64,000 nt of DNA from Thysanoteuthis rhombus (GCA_963457665.1 OY735231.1:33553869-33617868); one strand, 5' to 3'; positions 1 through 14,100 are shown, numbered from the stretch's first letter. Numbers and translations: made by a program. The notes: a model not told the origin generated them from the letters alone.

Positions 1-771
1 ACAAATAAACAAATATTGAATAGAACCTTGTGAGAAAGATGATCAGAAAATGACACAGCAAGATGAAGATTTCAGTTGACAAAGAATGAAGATGCACCAA
101 AATAATGCTGGTGAGGAAGGTGACCAAGTACAATAGAGACAATGGATTCACACTTTCAAATAGAAACAATAACAAATATGGCACCGAAAGAGATCGGGGA
201 AGAATGAAGGGTAGGTTTAAAAGGTTAGATTTGATCCTCTGCCAACTGTACAGTTCCCGTACCTCAGTCAGAGAAGCTGGTCAAACAAGCTTTCAAAAGT
301 CATAGGGACAGGATTCTCATCGAGAGCTTATTCTCTATTTCCGATCCACACTTTACTCACCGCTGTAGACTGACAGCCTGAGTAAGTTGCAAAAAAAAGC
401 GACTAAAAATTAAGATGAAATAAAATACTAATCAAAAAATAATAATAACAACAATAATGACTAACTATCCTTTTGGATATTGTAGAAGACACTCCAATCC
501 TTATACTTACAACCTGCTCGTCTGTACCTTGAAGACCTAGCATCCATTGTAACTGGAGAATAAGGCCATAAATGCTCTTGGGAGACTATAAAACAATTTT
601 AAACCACAGTTATTACTTGTCATCATATAATTGGCTGACACTACCATTGCAATCCAGTTCAAATGCAAGGAATACTAAAATAAACCAACATGTACATACA
701 TTGGTGTAAGGTATAATTTTTAATATAATTCTCACTACAGTGTCACTGGTTAAGTAACACCATCTATAGCA

Positions 772-875
772 GTGGTCTTTGAACTTTAACTACTCAGGGA
801 ACCCTTTTTTTCAATAATATTTTAGGAAATCCCTTGGGGAAGAAAAAAAAAAAAAAAAAAAAAAAAATAATGATT

Positions 876-936
<61 letters not shown>

Positions 937-1243
937 TTTAACTTGGTTTATGGAATTATCCAAATGCGTAGAAACCCAAATACATAATACTCACTTGAAT
1001 CGAAAAGTAATGAAGCTTACTGAGGAGAAATAGACATGAATAACTACTGACTGAACAGCGAAATTTGAAAAGACAGAATGTTAATTTTTTTCTCTTACAT
1101 AAAAAAGTACCATTCATGTTAGAGAAAATGAAGATATCTAAAAGTTATGAAAGAATTGTCCATGTAATGGTGAATTATTATGGTATTATGAATATGTCAC
1201 CATTCTGCAGAGCCCCTGTGAAGGGGTCGTGGAACAGTTTGAA
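772..1243. mobile_element. hAT-like non-autonomous element (tentative)
   Basis: The left end reads gcagtggtctttgaacttt and the right end, inverted, ggtctgctgtattcaaactg. Both resemble hAT termini (CAGTGGTTCTCAAACTTT). The right side also has cccctgtgaaggggtcgtgg, typical of hAT subterminal sequence. The interior is TA microsatellite and A-run. No convincing 8-bp target duplication seen. Confidence 0.45.
880..933. repeat. TA microsatellite
   Basis: Uninterrupted TA dinucleotides preceded by a long A-run at about 842-867. Confidence 0.95.
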
Positions 1244-4186
1244 TACAGCAGACCTATTTGATAACCATTATAGTAAATTCTTGCTGGCATATAAATTTAT
1301 CAAGGACTTTCATTTACTCTTAAAGTTTTGAGTTCTGCCAGTATGTCAGTAAAGAAGACCACTTCTTACATGATCAAAGGAGAATTAATGGTCCGTTATC
1401 ATAGCTCAATGAAAAAAACTATCAAAAATGTGTGCACAGACAGGTTGTTTACTCATCTCCCCACAATGGCAAATTTGACAGGAAGCAGAGTTTAGGGTGT
1501 GGTCCTGGCATGCCAAAAAATGTCTCTTGACCAGCAACTAGTGTTGCAGAGATATTAGAGCCAGCTTAACTTAATCACAGGATAGGTCCAGATCAAGCCC
1601 CACATTGCTTGCTATTGCTTATGCAGAGCCATATCATACTTTAGTTACCCTCATTGGCAATAGTATTGCTACTGTATCCAGCTGGTCAGAATCACCAGAC
1701 GTCAGGAGCAGTTGACTCCTGTGCCAGATAAGTATGTGCACTTAGAGGATTGTGTTAATTCAAACAGCATAATTGTAATTCGGCAGGGGCTTTCTTTTTT
1801 TTAGAAAATTTTTATTGCCTATATAAAATGTAACTTTAGGATTGATTCATTTGAAAAAAAAAAAAAAAAAAAAAATTCCCTCTTAACTGACAAAACAGGA
1901 AATGAACACAAGTTAAAATCTTCAAAATTTCATAACTTTTCTAATTGTTAATGTATGACTCTGAATATCCACATTTGAACTAACAAATCAGATTTGTTTG
2001 ATCAACATTTAGATACAAAAGGGATTGTTTCTTAATGAAATCAATAAGACAGGCAAACAAATGTATTTCAGTAACACATGAAAAGTGTACAAAATGAGGC
2101 AGACAAAATTCAACGGAGAAAACTGAGTAAGGTTAAAAGATTATTCCTCAGCCAAAGCTGTCACAGAACAAAACACCATACAGAAGGCCTAGCAGCAACA
2201 TTGTGCACACGCACACACATACATACATACTCAAGCGCAGAATTACTACAAACCAAAGAACTAATCGATAGAAAAATCAATATGAAGATTTTCATTAGCT
2301 ATTGTTTAGGAAAAAAAAAAAGGCGTTTATCCAATATTTTATAGATACCAAAGGTGGTCAATTTTAAACTCAATAAACTGACAACTTTAACCCTTTATAT
2401 ACTAATAGCACCTTCAAGTATTAGATATTTTGTTGATTAATTTGAGACCTACTTGTCGCTGGCAGTACTTCTCAGTCAATTTTTTTTTTTTCAATCAAAA
2501 TTATTGTTCATCTAAATGATTCTTTATCACTCAATATAAATTGTTTTTAAATGGCCTTCAAATATAAATGGAAAAATTCAATTACAAATACTTTAAAAAG
2601 CCTGGACTGAAGAGGTTCAAGACACAAAAGGGTTTATTTCTAAGATTTAGACAGGAAAGGATGTACTATTCTATAAATATGCTGATAATACAGAGAAGGT
2701 AGGAAGAAACTCCTGATTGGAAATTCTTCCTTGAATTCTTGGTGAATTCTTGGTAAATCCTTGAGAAAAAAATTCATGGATATGCAAAAATTACATATAA
2801 TTTCTTAAAGGGAGTTAACTTTTCCCACCATCCTGTATATACAGCAATGATATCTCAAATGCAATTTTATAAATTAAAAAAAAGAATTTACCTATGTGAG
2901 TTATGATACAAGCATCACGTCCATGGGACAGGAAATTAAGAGATTAAATTTAAAACGTCCCACCCAAAGAGCAATCAACTAAAACATCAAAAGAAATTAA
3001 AAAAGTAAAACTACAATCATAGGTAGGATTTTCTGGTAAACTGATATTAATTAGGATCACTCGATATAACATTTCCTTTTGTGTCAAATACAGGTAAAAG
3101 CTCCTATTTTGCACAAGATATGTGATGTGTTCAGGAAAATAAAAAAAAATAAAAAAGACAATCTGAGAGCTTCGTTCTATCTGGGTACAATTAAAGGTAG
3201 AAGTTTCACCTGCATTCTGTCACCAAATATAGACTTATCTTTACTTAAATTTCATCTGGTGAAATAATTTGAGGTGATCAGTTGAACTCTAAGTAATAAG
3301 AATTATAACTTGTTTTGGCCATTTTTAATATACATAGAGACGATTCCATTAATTGAATAGAATGTACTCCATTTTCAATAGTATTTCCTTTTCAATTCCT
3401 AATTGATTTGAAAGGTTAATGTTGAACTCGGAAATTGATACCTAAAATCTTGATAATGTTTCAAGTACTAAATGAAAACAGTATTCGTCAGTTTTAGTAT
3501 TACACTCGGAAACACAGGAGTTTTAGGATCCTAGAATCTACCAAATACCTAAAAGATTTTCCAATTGATTTCATTTCAGAATGAGACTTTTTAAAATCCA
3601 TAAAACAAAATAGTGAGAATAGGCAAATTCTTCCTTATAGATTAAAAAAAAAAAAAAATATTAAAAATTTTTTTTAAAAATATACATCAACAAGCATTTT
3701 GGTTCCAGCTACCGATATAATAGCAGAAAATAATTTAAAAAATCATACTTAACAAGAACTAGCTAAATCAGATTCAGGACATTCTGATGAAAGCTTACAT
3801 GCAAACAGTTCATTCACTTCCAGAATAAAATGATATAAAATGATATAAAGTGAAAACTGAAAAGACTGAGAATTAAAAAAACCAAAAGGAACAAAATGAA
3901 CAATTGTATAAGCATTGAAAAGAAAAGACCAAATTTTAAGATTCAATCAAATGAAGCACATTTCAGTTCTACTCTGAGGAGAAGATTATCATAGACAGAC
4001 TGATGGTAAATTCTATCTCTTTTCTGGCAACCCCAGTAGCGAAAAAATCCGCTAGTTGTGTCATCCCATCATATCATTGGAAAATAACCTTGGAGGCTAA
4101 AGGAATGGGATCGTCTCTGTCCAAAGCTTCTAATCAAGTCCTGCAACAGCTTTAAGCAACGCAGCATCAGTATAAATGAGCTCAAG

Positions 4187-4384
4187 TCTTATTGCAGAGG
4201 ATATATCCGAACGGCACAACGTAACGTGGCTAGAGAATCCTTGGAAAAAATCCAAAGAGAGTGAATCAACAGAGCCAGAGAACATTGAAAAGGCAAATCC
4301 TCTGAGGCCATAACACTGACGGCACAGTCACAGACATCATCAGAATGATCGTCAACAATCTATATAATTTTGTCAGCTAGATTT
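4187..4384 (+). repeat. Repeat R2, copy 1 (about 198 bp)
   Basis: Starts tcttattgcagagg and ends ttttgtcagctagattt, nearly identical to 7374-7573 in the same orientation. The next 50 bp contain a partial echo (gacagcacagtcacagac) of its interior. Confidence 0.9.
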
Positions 4385-5851
4385 CCCCTCCATCTATGAC
4401 AGCACAGTCACAGACTGGTGGCCAACCAATCATATATTACAGACTTACTAATTAAAAGCACAGAAGCTAGCAAGGCATCTCTGAACACTTCCGCATATCA
4501 CTGGATAGTGTATAACATTGTCACGTGTATTGAGAGTATTTTACTGACCAGTTTCCATGCATGTGTGAGAGTGTGTGAGTGATTATCACAACACCAGAAG
4601 AGAAAACAAATGCCAACAGAGTGAAAACAGCAACTGAGTAAAAACAAGTGAAATGTGACTCGGAAAGAACGAAGAAAAATGGATGAATAATGAAAAAAAA
4701 AAAAAAAAAAAAAATTAAATAAAATAAAAATTTAAATAAAAAAAAAATCTAAATAAAAATAAAAAAATTCTAAATAAAAATAAAAAAAATTCTAAATAAA
4801 AAAAAAAGTTTAAAAAATTTTTTTTTAAAAATGGAGCTACTTTCCCCAACATCTTTCTTTAGGAAAGTACTCTATAAAAAACGAAATGTTCAAAAAAAAG
4901 GGGGGGGGGGGTAAAAAAAAGGGGGGGGTAAAAAAAAAAGGCGGCAGTAATAGCAACAGCAGTATTGAACAGTGAGTGTTAAACAATAAACAAAAGAAAA
5001 CAGACACATGCCAAGACTAGCTGTGCCTACGACACTTGCGGATCCCATCCATTCTATAACAGGTTTCCAGACTTCCAGACTTCCAGATAATCAACTCAAA
5101 ATACTTTAATTCAGGTTTTTCCAGAAACAAAAAAAAAAAACAAAAAAAAAAAAATCTCTACCAAATTAGATTTTATCAAAAACTGAAATTAGAATATGAA
5201 TTTCAGTATAATTTTTTTTTTTCTTTTCTTCTTTACAAACGTTTCAATTATGCACAAAAATCATTTTTCCAGGGTACCAAACTGTTTTAAATAGATGGAG
5301 GCAAAGAAAGTGAACTACTACAAGTAACTATATCAAAAGGAAAAGTCCGAAATGAGTCTAGAAGTGCAATCTTTGAAAAATAAAGATTGGAAAGAAAGAA
5401 AGAAAAAAAAAAAAAAAAGTAGCTAAATAAATGTGAACAAATCAACACTAGTAGTCTATAGCTTCGAGAAGAGTAGTTGAAGTGGAAATTTTATTCGGAC
5501 ATTTGAATCCCTTCTTCACATTCTTGAGGTTATCAATACACTTCGATCTATTCCTCAAGTCTAGCTTTTCACTCAGATTATACACCTCGTAAGGAATGGA
5601 GAATATATAAGCCGAAAAGTTGTGTTGAGAAGATCACGAATGTTAAGAGATTCAATTGTCTGAACAAAATTTGGAAATCTACACTTAAGATTTTCTACAT
5701 TCACACCGTGGGGAAATGTCAGCGATTGTCTTGACGTATAACAGTTGGTCTTGATGATGAGTAAGCGGCTGATATACAAAACCAATGTACAAGAATCAAT
5801 CTTTGTCAATGAAGAGCGTCATAGAAATAAATGACCACAGATCTTTATCTA

Positions 5852-6238
5852 TCAGCACACGTTACTAATGCATACCAACTTTATACAATCCCGAACAACT
5901 TGAAGACTAATTTGGAAGGAAAAAAAAAAAAAAAAAAAAAGAAGAAACAAACAAAGACTGTCCTTGCCTGCTAACGAATAGATAGGTAGATCCAGGAGAC
6001 TAGTTCTACGTTTGAGGTGCACACAACCAGAGTCATCAAAGTCCAGGTACTCACCCACATTAGAAACTGTAGTTGCCGACAGTGTGAAGGGGGAGGGGTT
6101 AATCTTCTTCCAACCAATACCCTCACATGTCAAAGTGAGGATGACAGTCCAGAATGGCCTTAGATGGAGGGAATAGGACAAATTAACGGTAGAGCAGCTC
6201 TGTAAATAAATCCCCAAGCCGCGTCGTGACCAATGCAT
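5852..6238 (-). other. Unassigned 128-codon open frame
   Basis: Open frame starting MHWSRRGLGIYLQ, with a central segment NPSPFTLSATTVSNVGEYLD and FDDSGCVHLKRR, running into a phenylalanine-rich stretch made by an A/G-rich run. The central part is not low complexity. It does not match the PDZ-GEF tail, and no splice acceptor gives the required phase from exon 21 without a stop. Possibly a repeat remnant. Confidence 0.25.
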
Positions 6239-6378
6239 GAGGCCATTGCAGTTATAAAAGAAGATTTAGGAACGAGATGCCCAAATAACCCTGACTACCA
6301 AGTGAAATGAATCTTCAGTCAATGGATGACATTACAGATGGTGGGGGGGAAATGATGGGTTGGACAAGAGTCACTTAC

Positions 6379-6478
6379 GAGGCGGTTCACACTGAAGTGA
6401 CAGTTCCTGCAGCTTATCTTCATCTGTTATCACCGGCATTTTGGTCAAGTATGATTTGACACGTTTGATCATCTGAGA
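6379..6478 (-). CDS. RAPGEF2: PDZ-GEF exon 21, last exon seen: tail helix
   Basis: 100 nt, phase 0 to 1, acceptor gtctcctttcag, donor CCGCCTC|gtaagt. Encodes [20 protein letters not shown] and [13 protein letters not shown], equivalent to the vertebrate AQMARKVKQYLSNLEL...LQTLSLQCEP. A second AG six bases into the exon could remove Ser-Gln in frame. The split last codon requires another coding exon downstream, which I could not identify. Confidence 0.95.
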
Positions 6479-8076
6479 CTGAAAGGAGACAAAAAAAAAG
6501 AAAGAAAAAAAAACATTTAATAGCAATACATTTTCAATACACAGGGACTTGACTCTTAAATTCACACAAGGAAAATAGAATGTCGATTTCAAAGGAAATA
6601 AGTTCTGATTGAAATTCTCCCTTTAAACAATTGATGATTCAAAAAATTTTTATCTCCATTCATTTAACAGAAGAGTTCTACTATTTCTTCATGCAGTTCA
6701 TGGAAGAGTTCCTTGTCAATCGAGATAATTTGGGAGAGGTAATACTCTCACAGTATTCAGATTTGGAAGTACTACCAGAGTACCTAGAGAGGATACTTCC
6801 ATCCTAACCACACACCTCAGATTGTGCTCAATTAGCTGAGTGTACAGGAAAATTTGGTTAAATGGAGTGTTCCCCCAAGCAGTTCTTGAATTTACAAGTT
6901 AAGAATAAAATCCTTGTATAACAAGGATCATAAGGCATTAAAAAAAAACTTCAAAATTGACAGCTATTTTTTTTTGTTATGTGCTTTTAATTTTGAAAGA
7001 TGGCATATCAAGAACGCACATCCACCCACACCAAAAGTCCTTTAAGTAAATAGATACATATAGATAAAAGCTCAAAGAGTTTGATTGAGGAAAGGTATCC
7101 TTCCTGACCAGCATGAGCCAATCATATGAACTCTCAAAGAAATTGGAGTAAGAAAAAAAAAAAAAAATATCGAGTCAGATTATTTTCAGTGCAGATGAAT
7201 GTCTTTATAAAGAGATGTAATTCATTTGAAACTAAATTGGATTTTATTTTTATTCATATCCAGACATTAGCAACAAACAGCAGATCTTAGACCAGGAGAT
7301 TCAATGATAGCAAATCAACAACTTCGAAGTTATGATTAAGATTATTTTTCTTTTTAATTTCATGCACAATGTATCTTATTGCAGAGGACATATCCGAACG
7401 GCACAACGTAACATGTGGCTAGAGCATCCTTGGAAAAAATCCAAAGAGAGTGAATCAACAGAGCCAGAGAACATTGAACAGGCAAATCCTCTGAGGCCAT
7501 AACACTGACGGCACAGTCACAGATATCATCAGAATGATCGTCAACAATCTATATAATTTTGTCAGCTAGATTTATCACTTGATAATTCAAAATATCTTTA
7601 TTATTATTGCATGAAGTTTTATAACACATTCTCATCGAACTTGACTAGTTTTTACCTTCGAATTAGTTTTTAGTTGTTTTTATACAACTTTCGATTCAGA
7701 CCAGTTGATACCTTCATCTTGACTAAATAGCAAGAGGCCAAAATTGAGAGTTGTGTAAAAACTAAAACTAAAATCAAGGTAAAATCTAATCAAATTTAAT
7801 AGAGAAAAAAAAATAATTCATAATGTTTGGTTAAATAAAACAACTTTTTTCGAAGTACAAAACTTGGTCACAAAAAAATTCAACTTACCTCTTCATACAT
7901 CTTCTTGATATTTGGTATTGCCGAACCTCTCCTGTTTTTTGTTCGCTTCAGAGTCGCCACACCCGACACAGTGTGACTGCCATATACACTATGAGCATTT
8001 AGATACATATTGCTCACGTCCTGCAAGAAATTCCAAAAAATTTTGAGATATTTTCCAAGTAATCCAACAACTATTC

Positions 8077-8113
<37 letters not shown>

Positions 8114-11100
8114 CCCTCCAAGGTTTCTATCAACACTGGGATATATATGAATCAGATCTCTTTTAGGCATCAACTAGAATGTTTTAATTCAGGCACCAAG
8201 AGCTTCAATAGGTTAGCATGAAAAGGGCTTTATTTAGTATACATCAAAAAATGATTGTTAGTTGTAATTTCTATATCTACTTGGCTTGATCAATGGTTGT
8301 AGCCTGACACAGTTGCTAGCTATATTTTGATTGGAAAATTTCAGTATGAAATTTAATCTATGGAGAAGCACTGGGTTAAGTGGATTGAAAAGGGAATGTT
8401 GAAAAATGATTAATTGTCATGTTAAATATGCTTGTTTTCATTATTAAGCATTGGATTTACCTACAAATAAAATATTCATTATTTATAAAATGAATAACTA
8501 CATGAATTGGCAGACGAAATTCAAATCAGTCATTGTGATTACTATTTAGAACCTAAAAATATTTTAATGATTCAAGTTTTTAATGGGAGGAAAAAGAGAA
8601 AAGAAAAAAAATGGTACTTACATATCTGGCAGAACACATGTCACATATGTGACGAATTTCCTTAGCAATCATCCTTAATTTTTCAAAATTGATCAGATCA
8701 TCAACAACAGAATCATTGCCGAGGTGAATGAACGTCAAATCTTTCTTAATAACAGGAAAGAAAGGCAACTGGAGAAAAAAAAGAGAAGAGAAATGTCAAC
8801 TTCAGATTCAATGATGGAATTCATTTTTTTTTTCAAACTAGACCCAGCAGATGTCTATTTACTGAGTCAAAATGTCATAGAAGTTACATTTATAAGCTTA
8901 TGAAAATCATCTGACCACAAAAGTACAATTATTATCTTGACTTATTTTTTTCTATCAGATGGAAAACATTGGACTGCAATTAATTTTGGACTAGTATTTC
9001 ATTTCGTTATAATTTTAGTTGCTTTAATGCAACAAAAATCAAGATAAGAGAAAATACTTCTCAAAAATTAATAATGGTTGACAATGGTTAAATAAATAAA
9101 AATAAAAAAAGTTCTATATTTTGAGATAACCATTATTCCATGAAATATTCTTGATAGTATGCTTATTAGTATTGTTTTTAGCATGTTTCGAAACGCATTC
9201 TCCAGCCTTCTTCAGATGTATGCTGCATCTGGAAATGTCTGAACAAATGTTTTCTTTTTTACATCCACTACTACTATAGGAACGATTCCCAGATCCAAGC
9301 ATTCAAAATTCTGGTGGATTACCTGATGCGTAAAATGGAGATAACTCCTGTTAGCCTTGAAATAGTTACCTCCCCCTCGAAAGGAAAATGCAATGCTTTC
9401 AATAAATTGAATTGTTAAATTATTTCTATTCCATTTGTGCACATTTTTTCAAAAAGGGAGATGGCCTCAAAATTCGCAAACAGTTAACGAGAAATATCTT
9501 CATTTTCTGCACGGATTCTAGGAATGAACCAAAACTTAACTTAATGGGAAAGAATTGAATAGAATGTCCTTTCATTGAGCATCAAGAATAGAAATCAGTC
9601 AGGATTAGCAAGTCTTTGCATTGAAAATTCATGAACCCTGCCCTTTTCAGACATTTCATTACTTCAAGGAATCAACAATACAACATTACACACACCAAAA
9701 AGAATACAAGAATTTATCTTACCATTGGGGGTTGGGTGTTCTCAGGGCTGATCAATGTTCTATACTTGGCCATGTTACGAGAGGGATTCATGAGTTCTTG
9801 GAGATCCTATAATAAAGTTGAAAATTAAACACTTTAAACCAAGAACAAATATGAATCGGTTTTCCTAGATTTTTTTGTTTAAAAATTTCTTTTCGTCCCA
9901 ATCAAGCATGAAAATGAAAAAAGGCCATTATATAAATACAAAATTTAAAAATGTGTTTCAACTAGTAATTTCTGAACCTTACAGAACTATGTTTTTTCTT
10001 TCAACAGGATATTTCATTACAAAAGAAGCGGGCATACTTCTTTTGATTCAACCCAACAATAATAGCAATCTTGCTGGAAGTTTTCTCAGATTCTCTTCGA
10101 GTTTTGATTTGATCTGTTGATTTTTGTATAATCTCACCATTCATAGCAAGGTGAACCTGACTGAAGCACTCCTCCAGAAGAAGAGGTTGGATTTTTCTTT
10201 TTGAAAGGAAGAATTCGCAAGTGGTTAAGAAATTCACCTGACCTCAATCCTGCTGAGAATCTCAGAGCCATGATAAAGGAGAAAGTTTCTCAACAGCTTT
10301 TGACATGGGTGTTTGACAAAGATTTCTTCAGAATCTTCCTTTGCTCATTTTAAAATAAGTTTGATGGCATGAAAGCTCCTGACAGGAAATCAATCAAGAA
10401 AATATTGATACAGGTGTAAAATAACCGATAACTTAGCCTCCTACAATTCCCCCAGAACATATACTGTGACAGTAGAGTAAAAAAAAAAAAAAAAAAAAAA
10501 AACACTGTCAGCGATCCCCACGTAGGCCATCCCTCATAACATGGATGTCGGGTTTAAAGGAAGCCAACTGCATTAAAACTGAGCCACAATAGCCAACTTA
10601 AATCTTTTGGAGCTAGTTCAATATTTTGGGGTTCATCATCCACGAATGTTATATGACGAACTGTGTTATAATGGAGGGGAAACCTGTAGTACATTGATTT
10701 GATATCTTTTGCAAAAGGAGACAGTTTTATCAGATAGAACTCATGATCATTCACAGCATTCTTTATATGAACAAAAATTTTGTGACCTATACGATCTTAT
10801 AAACAAATGGTGAATTTTGTTGTTGCAATTTACCTTTAAAATGTATTTTTCTTTCCAGAATACTCAAGGATGAAAGAAATTGAATCTCAGACTCACCTGA
10901 AACATTTTTTGATATTTACTGGGTAATTTATCCCAAGTATTCTTTAACCTGGAGACTGCACCATGACCAAGGCCTCCAATAATAGCATACATAGAGTTGA
11001 AATTTTTGTAGTCCTTACAGTGTTCTAAATGAATAAAAACAGGAAAAAAGTTACAAAACAGAACAAACAAAAGAAAAAAAAAACAAAGTAAATCTTAGGT

Positions 11101-14100
11101 GAAAATGTGAATTACTTACTCGCAATTTTAATGAAATGTTTTATAATCTTCATTCTTTTAACAAGATTGGTTTCACTACAAATTTCAGTCACGACCCAAA
11201 ACATTTCCCGATTAGCAAGCTGCAAAAGATAAAGATACAAAAATTGTAATGTACAGAATATTGAGTGCTAAAAATTGCTAAAACAAATTCAACTCTTATA
11301 TTCACAGAGAGAAGATATATCCATCTCAAGGGAAATAACGAAGGATTAAAATTATCATCCTTGAACCATTTGGTGATTCCCCCACCCATACAATTCACAG
11401 AGGAATTTCACTATTTTTTATACTGCTCATTGAAGAAATCTGTCAATTTACAATGCATTTCTAGTAAATGAACCATTTCCGATGATTTTCTGCTATCTAC
11501 GCTTTTAGCATCTTCTGCATTACTAGCAGGGATACTAGGCATTACCCATCCCTATGTGAAGTTTAGCATAGTAGTTACATAGTAAATGGAAACCCCTCGT
11601 AAAAACTTGAAAATTAATAGTCCTCAATAGTGACAAATCACCTGAGGAAACAAACTAATATGGATTGAAAGCACAAGAAAATTGTCTGCATAAATGATTT
11701 TATTTCAATTTTTTCAAATATTCAACTAAAATAAATACTTGTGCATGGATCTGTCCGGGTGTGGGTGGACCCGCACAGAGTGCACAACATAGGGAAAGAA
11801 TATCCAAAACGCCCAGGTATACACTCAATTAAACTTGTTATTGGCTCGGTGGTTTGCGTCGTGTAAGAAGAAATACATTGAAGAACATATTTTTTTGCTG
11901 CGTGTTCTCTAATTTGAAGTTTTTTTCCCCTGGGCAATGCCAGGAATTCTTGCAAGTATCTTCAAGTAAAGATTTTTTAAATTCATGAGTAAATTACTTA
12001 AAATTATTGAAATGATACTTTGAAAAGTAAATATCAAAAGATGTTAATAATCATTTGAAAAAAAGTTTTGAGATATTTTTCTAAATAAATCCTAACCATG
12101 TCTCGGTATAATAAGGCTAATCTAACCTGTACACTCTTTTCTGAGTGAATGTTTTGATGCGACATAATGAAATCTAATAAAAAGTGGAAAGAGTTGAACA
12201 TTACTTACCTCCTCAAACTTGCGAATATTGTGGTACCCAAACAATGATTTAATGCCAAATATGTCATCTATATATTCAGTGGGCTCAATTTCCCGGAACA
12301 CTTCAAAGTCTGAAAGGGTTAGTTGTGATGCTAACTCCATAGTGTTCAGCTGCAGTAGATTAATCTGAGATTCTTTAATAAGTTCACCCATCATTTCTTC
12401 CGGTACAAGTGTGTCAGTGCAGATATTGTCCTTCAAGTAGTATCTGGGAGAGATGAGCAACAATTCACAGATGAGAGTAAGCCAGTGATTCTAGATATGG
12501 GGCATACACCCCACAAGAGGGTAATTTAATATATCAGGGGACAATTTGGAATTTGGGTGTGAAGAGCAAAAAGTATTCTGTAACTCAAAACCCATTTGTA
12601 CTGTTGGTATTGTTCTGATAGTTCAGTGAAATTTCATCTTAGAAGTGAAAAAAGTAAGGAGAAAATTCCTTTATAACATCTGAGTTCTTGATAATTAAGT
12701 AGAATTGAACAGAAAAAAAAAATAATGATAATTACCTGCTATTTAGCCCAAGTTTTTCATGGAGATTAGTCATCTGCTCTGGTAATCTCTTTTGTTTTGT
12801 CAAACCTCCAGGTGTAACTGTAACTTCACAAAGACAGTAATTTCTGAAAAGGAAAAAAAAAATGTTCAATTCACTTTTATGACTGAAAACTTGGGGATTT
12901 TTTTTGAAAATCTTATAAAAATGGTTCAAGGAATTCAGTAAAATATTTGATATTGTTTATAAAATTCAATGTTTAAATAATCTAAATAAAGGGGAAAACA
13001 AATAATTCTTGTATATCATCGATTGTACATATTACGTGTAAGAGTGTGGTCTGATTGAAAAAGAGCAGAGTTGTTTCCCTTTCATTACCTTACTCGATAC
13101 TCGCTTGAATTACAGAATTTCATTTCAAACTATATTTCAAATAAATGAAAACTAGATTTTATTCAATAGTTAATCGAAGTGAAGAAATCCGATGTATACT
13201 AATCATAGAATATTGATAAATGTGTGACTATTTTGAATAGCTAATAATTCACCATAATTAGAGATATGCATAACTTATCTAAAAATTGGAGACAACTGTG
13301 CACAAGTTTTAAAATTCTGGTATTAATATTTGTTTCATCTGATTAAAATATACTACCTGTCCCATAATAGTTGGTAAATTCATATGCAAAATAAAACATC
13401 AAATGTAACAACTATTATGGGCCAAAAGTAGTGATCAGTTAGTCACTCGATATTGACTATTAGATCATTTAAACATAGGATTAAGGTCCAAAAAAATTGA
13501 TACCAAGATAAAGTTAGTGCCAACAGGATGTAGCATCTTTTGAATTATAAAAATACACTTCATGACAAGAATACTTACCGGCTAGGGTCAGTGATTCCAA
13601 ACTCTTGTAGCGCTAGCATAACAGTAGTTCTAGCATCAGTTTCCTATTAAAGAGAACAACAGAATAAAAAACTTGAGGATATCTGGATAATAAATTTTCA
13701 ATTTTATGAGCACATGCAAGTACATACATTGAATTTCCAAGTGAATGAAATAAATATTCATTTTTCACAGTTGCATACATTTTGAAAACTTAATCACATT
13801 ACAAATTTTCAGGGGTGAATAAAGTAATCAAACTATAGTACAATTAACTCAATGTAAATAGGCACTAAATACTAATATACTTTTGTCAACAGATTATCCT
13901 TATGAACAGATTATCCTTATTGGCTAATAATCACAATGGATTTGGTTGTTGATCTGGCACATATCTACATTTTGTTTTCTTACATAGTTTTAAAATAATT
14001 TTATTAAAAAAAAAAAAAGAATTGGGGCACATACTCAAAACTTTAAAATTGATTGACTTTACAGTGAAAATGGCAAAACAAGCCGAAATAAATCTGTTGT

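Larger units (their letters stand above)
1..6378 (-). other. 3'-ward intron; no further exon recognised
   Basis: Exon 21 ends in phase 1, so the gene continues, but no C-terminal PDZ-GEF landmark (Ser-rich SEISSRSSIVS-like block or C-terminal PDZ ligand) was recognised. The stretch holds a hAT-like element near 0.8-1.2 kb, a TA microsatellite, A-rich runs at 4.7-4.9 kb, R2 copy 1 at 4.2 kb, and a 128-codon open frame at 5852-6238 (-) of unknown nature. Confidence 0.6.
6479..7888 (-). other. Intron 20
   Basis: 1410 bp. Contains R2 copy 2 (7374-7573), part of a foldback repeat (about 7600-7805) and repeat R1 (about 6551-6722), which ends 72 nt before exon 21. Confidence 0.75.
9807..10896 (-). 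other. Intron 17 with Tc1-like and pogo-like fossils
   Basis: 1090 bp. Holds a Tc1-like transposase C-terminal fossil (about 10130-10350) and a pogo-like MITE remnant (about 10510-10692) separated by a long A-run. No other gene. Confidence 0.75.

Noticed and set aside
361..377. A 17-nt microexon flanked by a pyrimidine-rich acceptor and gtgagt donor on the minus strand, in correct phase after exon 21
   Set aside because: Consensus sites of this quality arise by chance in AT-rich introns, and five codons cannot be tested by homology. It would need transcript evidence.
1440..1780. Possible SINE or foldback with ttgaccagcaactagtg and cagctggtcagaatcacc phrases
   Set aside because: No second copy, promoter boxes or convincing arms found in the window.
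6053..6090. Donor-like GTGG|gtgagt inside the 128-codon frame as the end of a PDZ-GEF exon 22
   Set aside because: Every acceptor I could find upstream gives an immediate stop in the required phase, or leaves a 12-nt exon.
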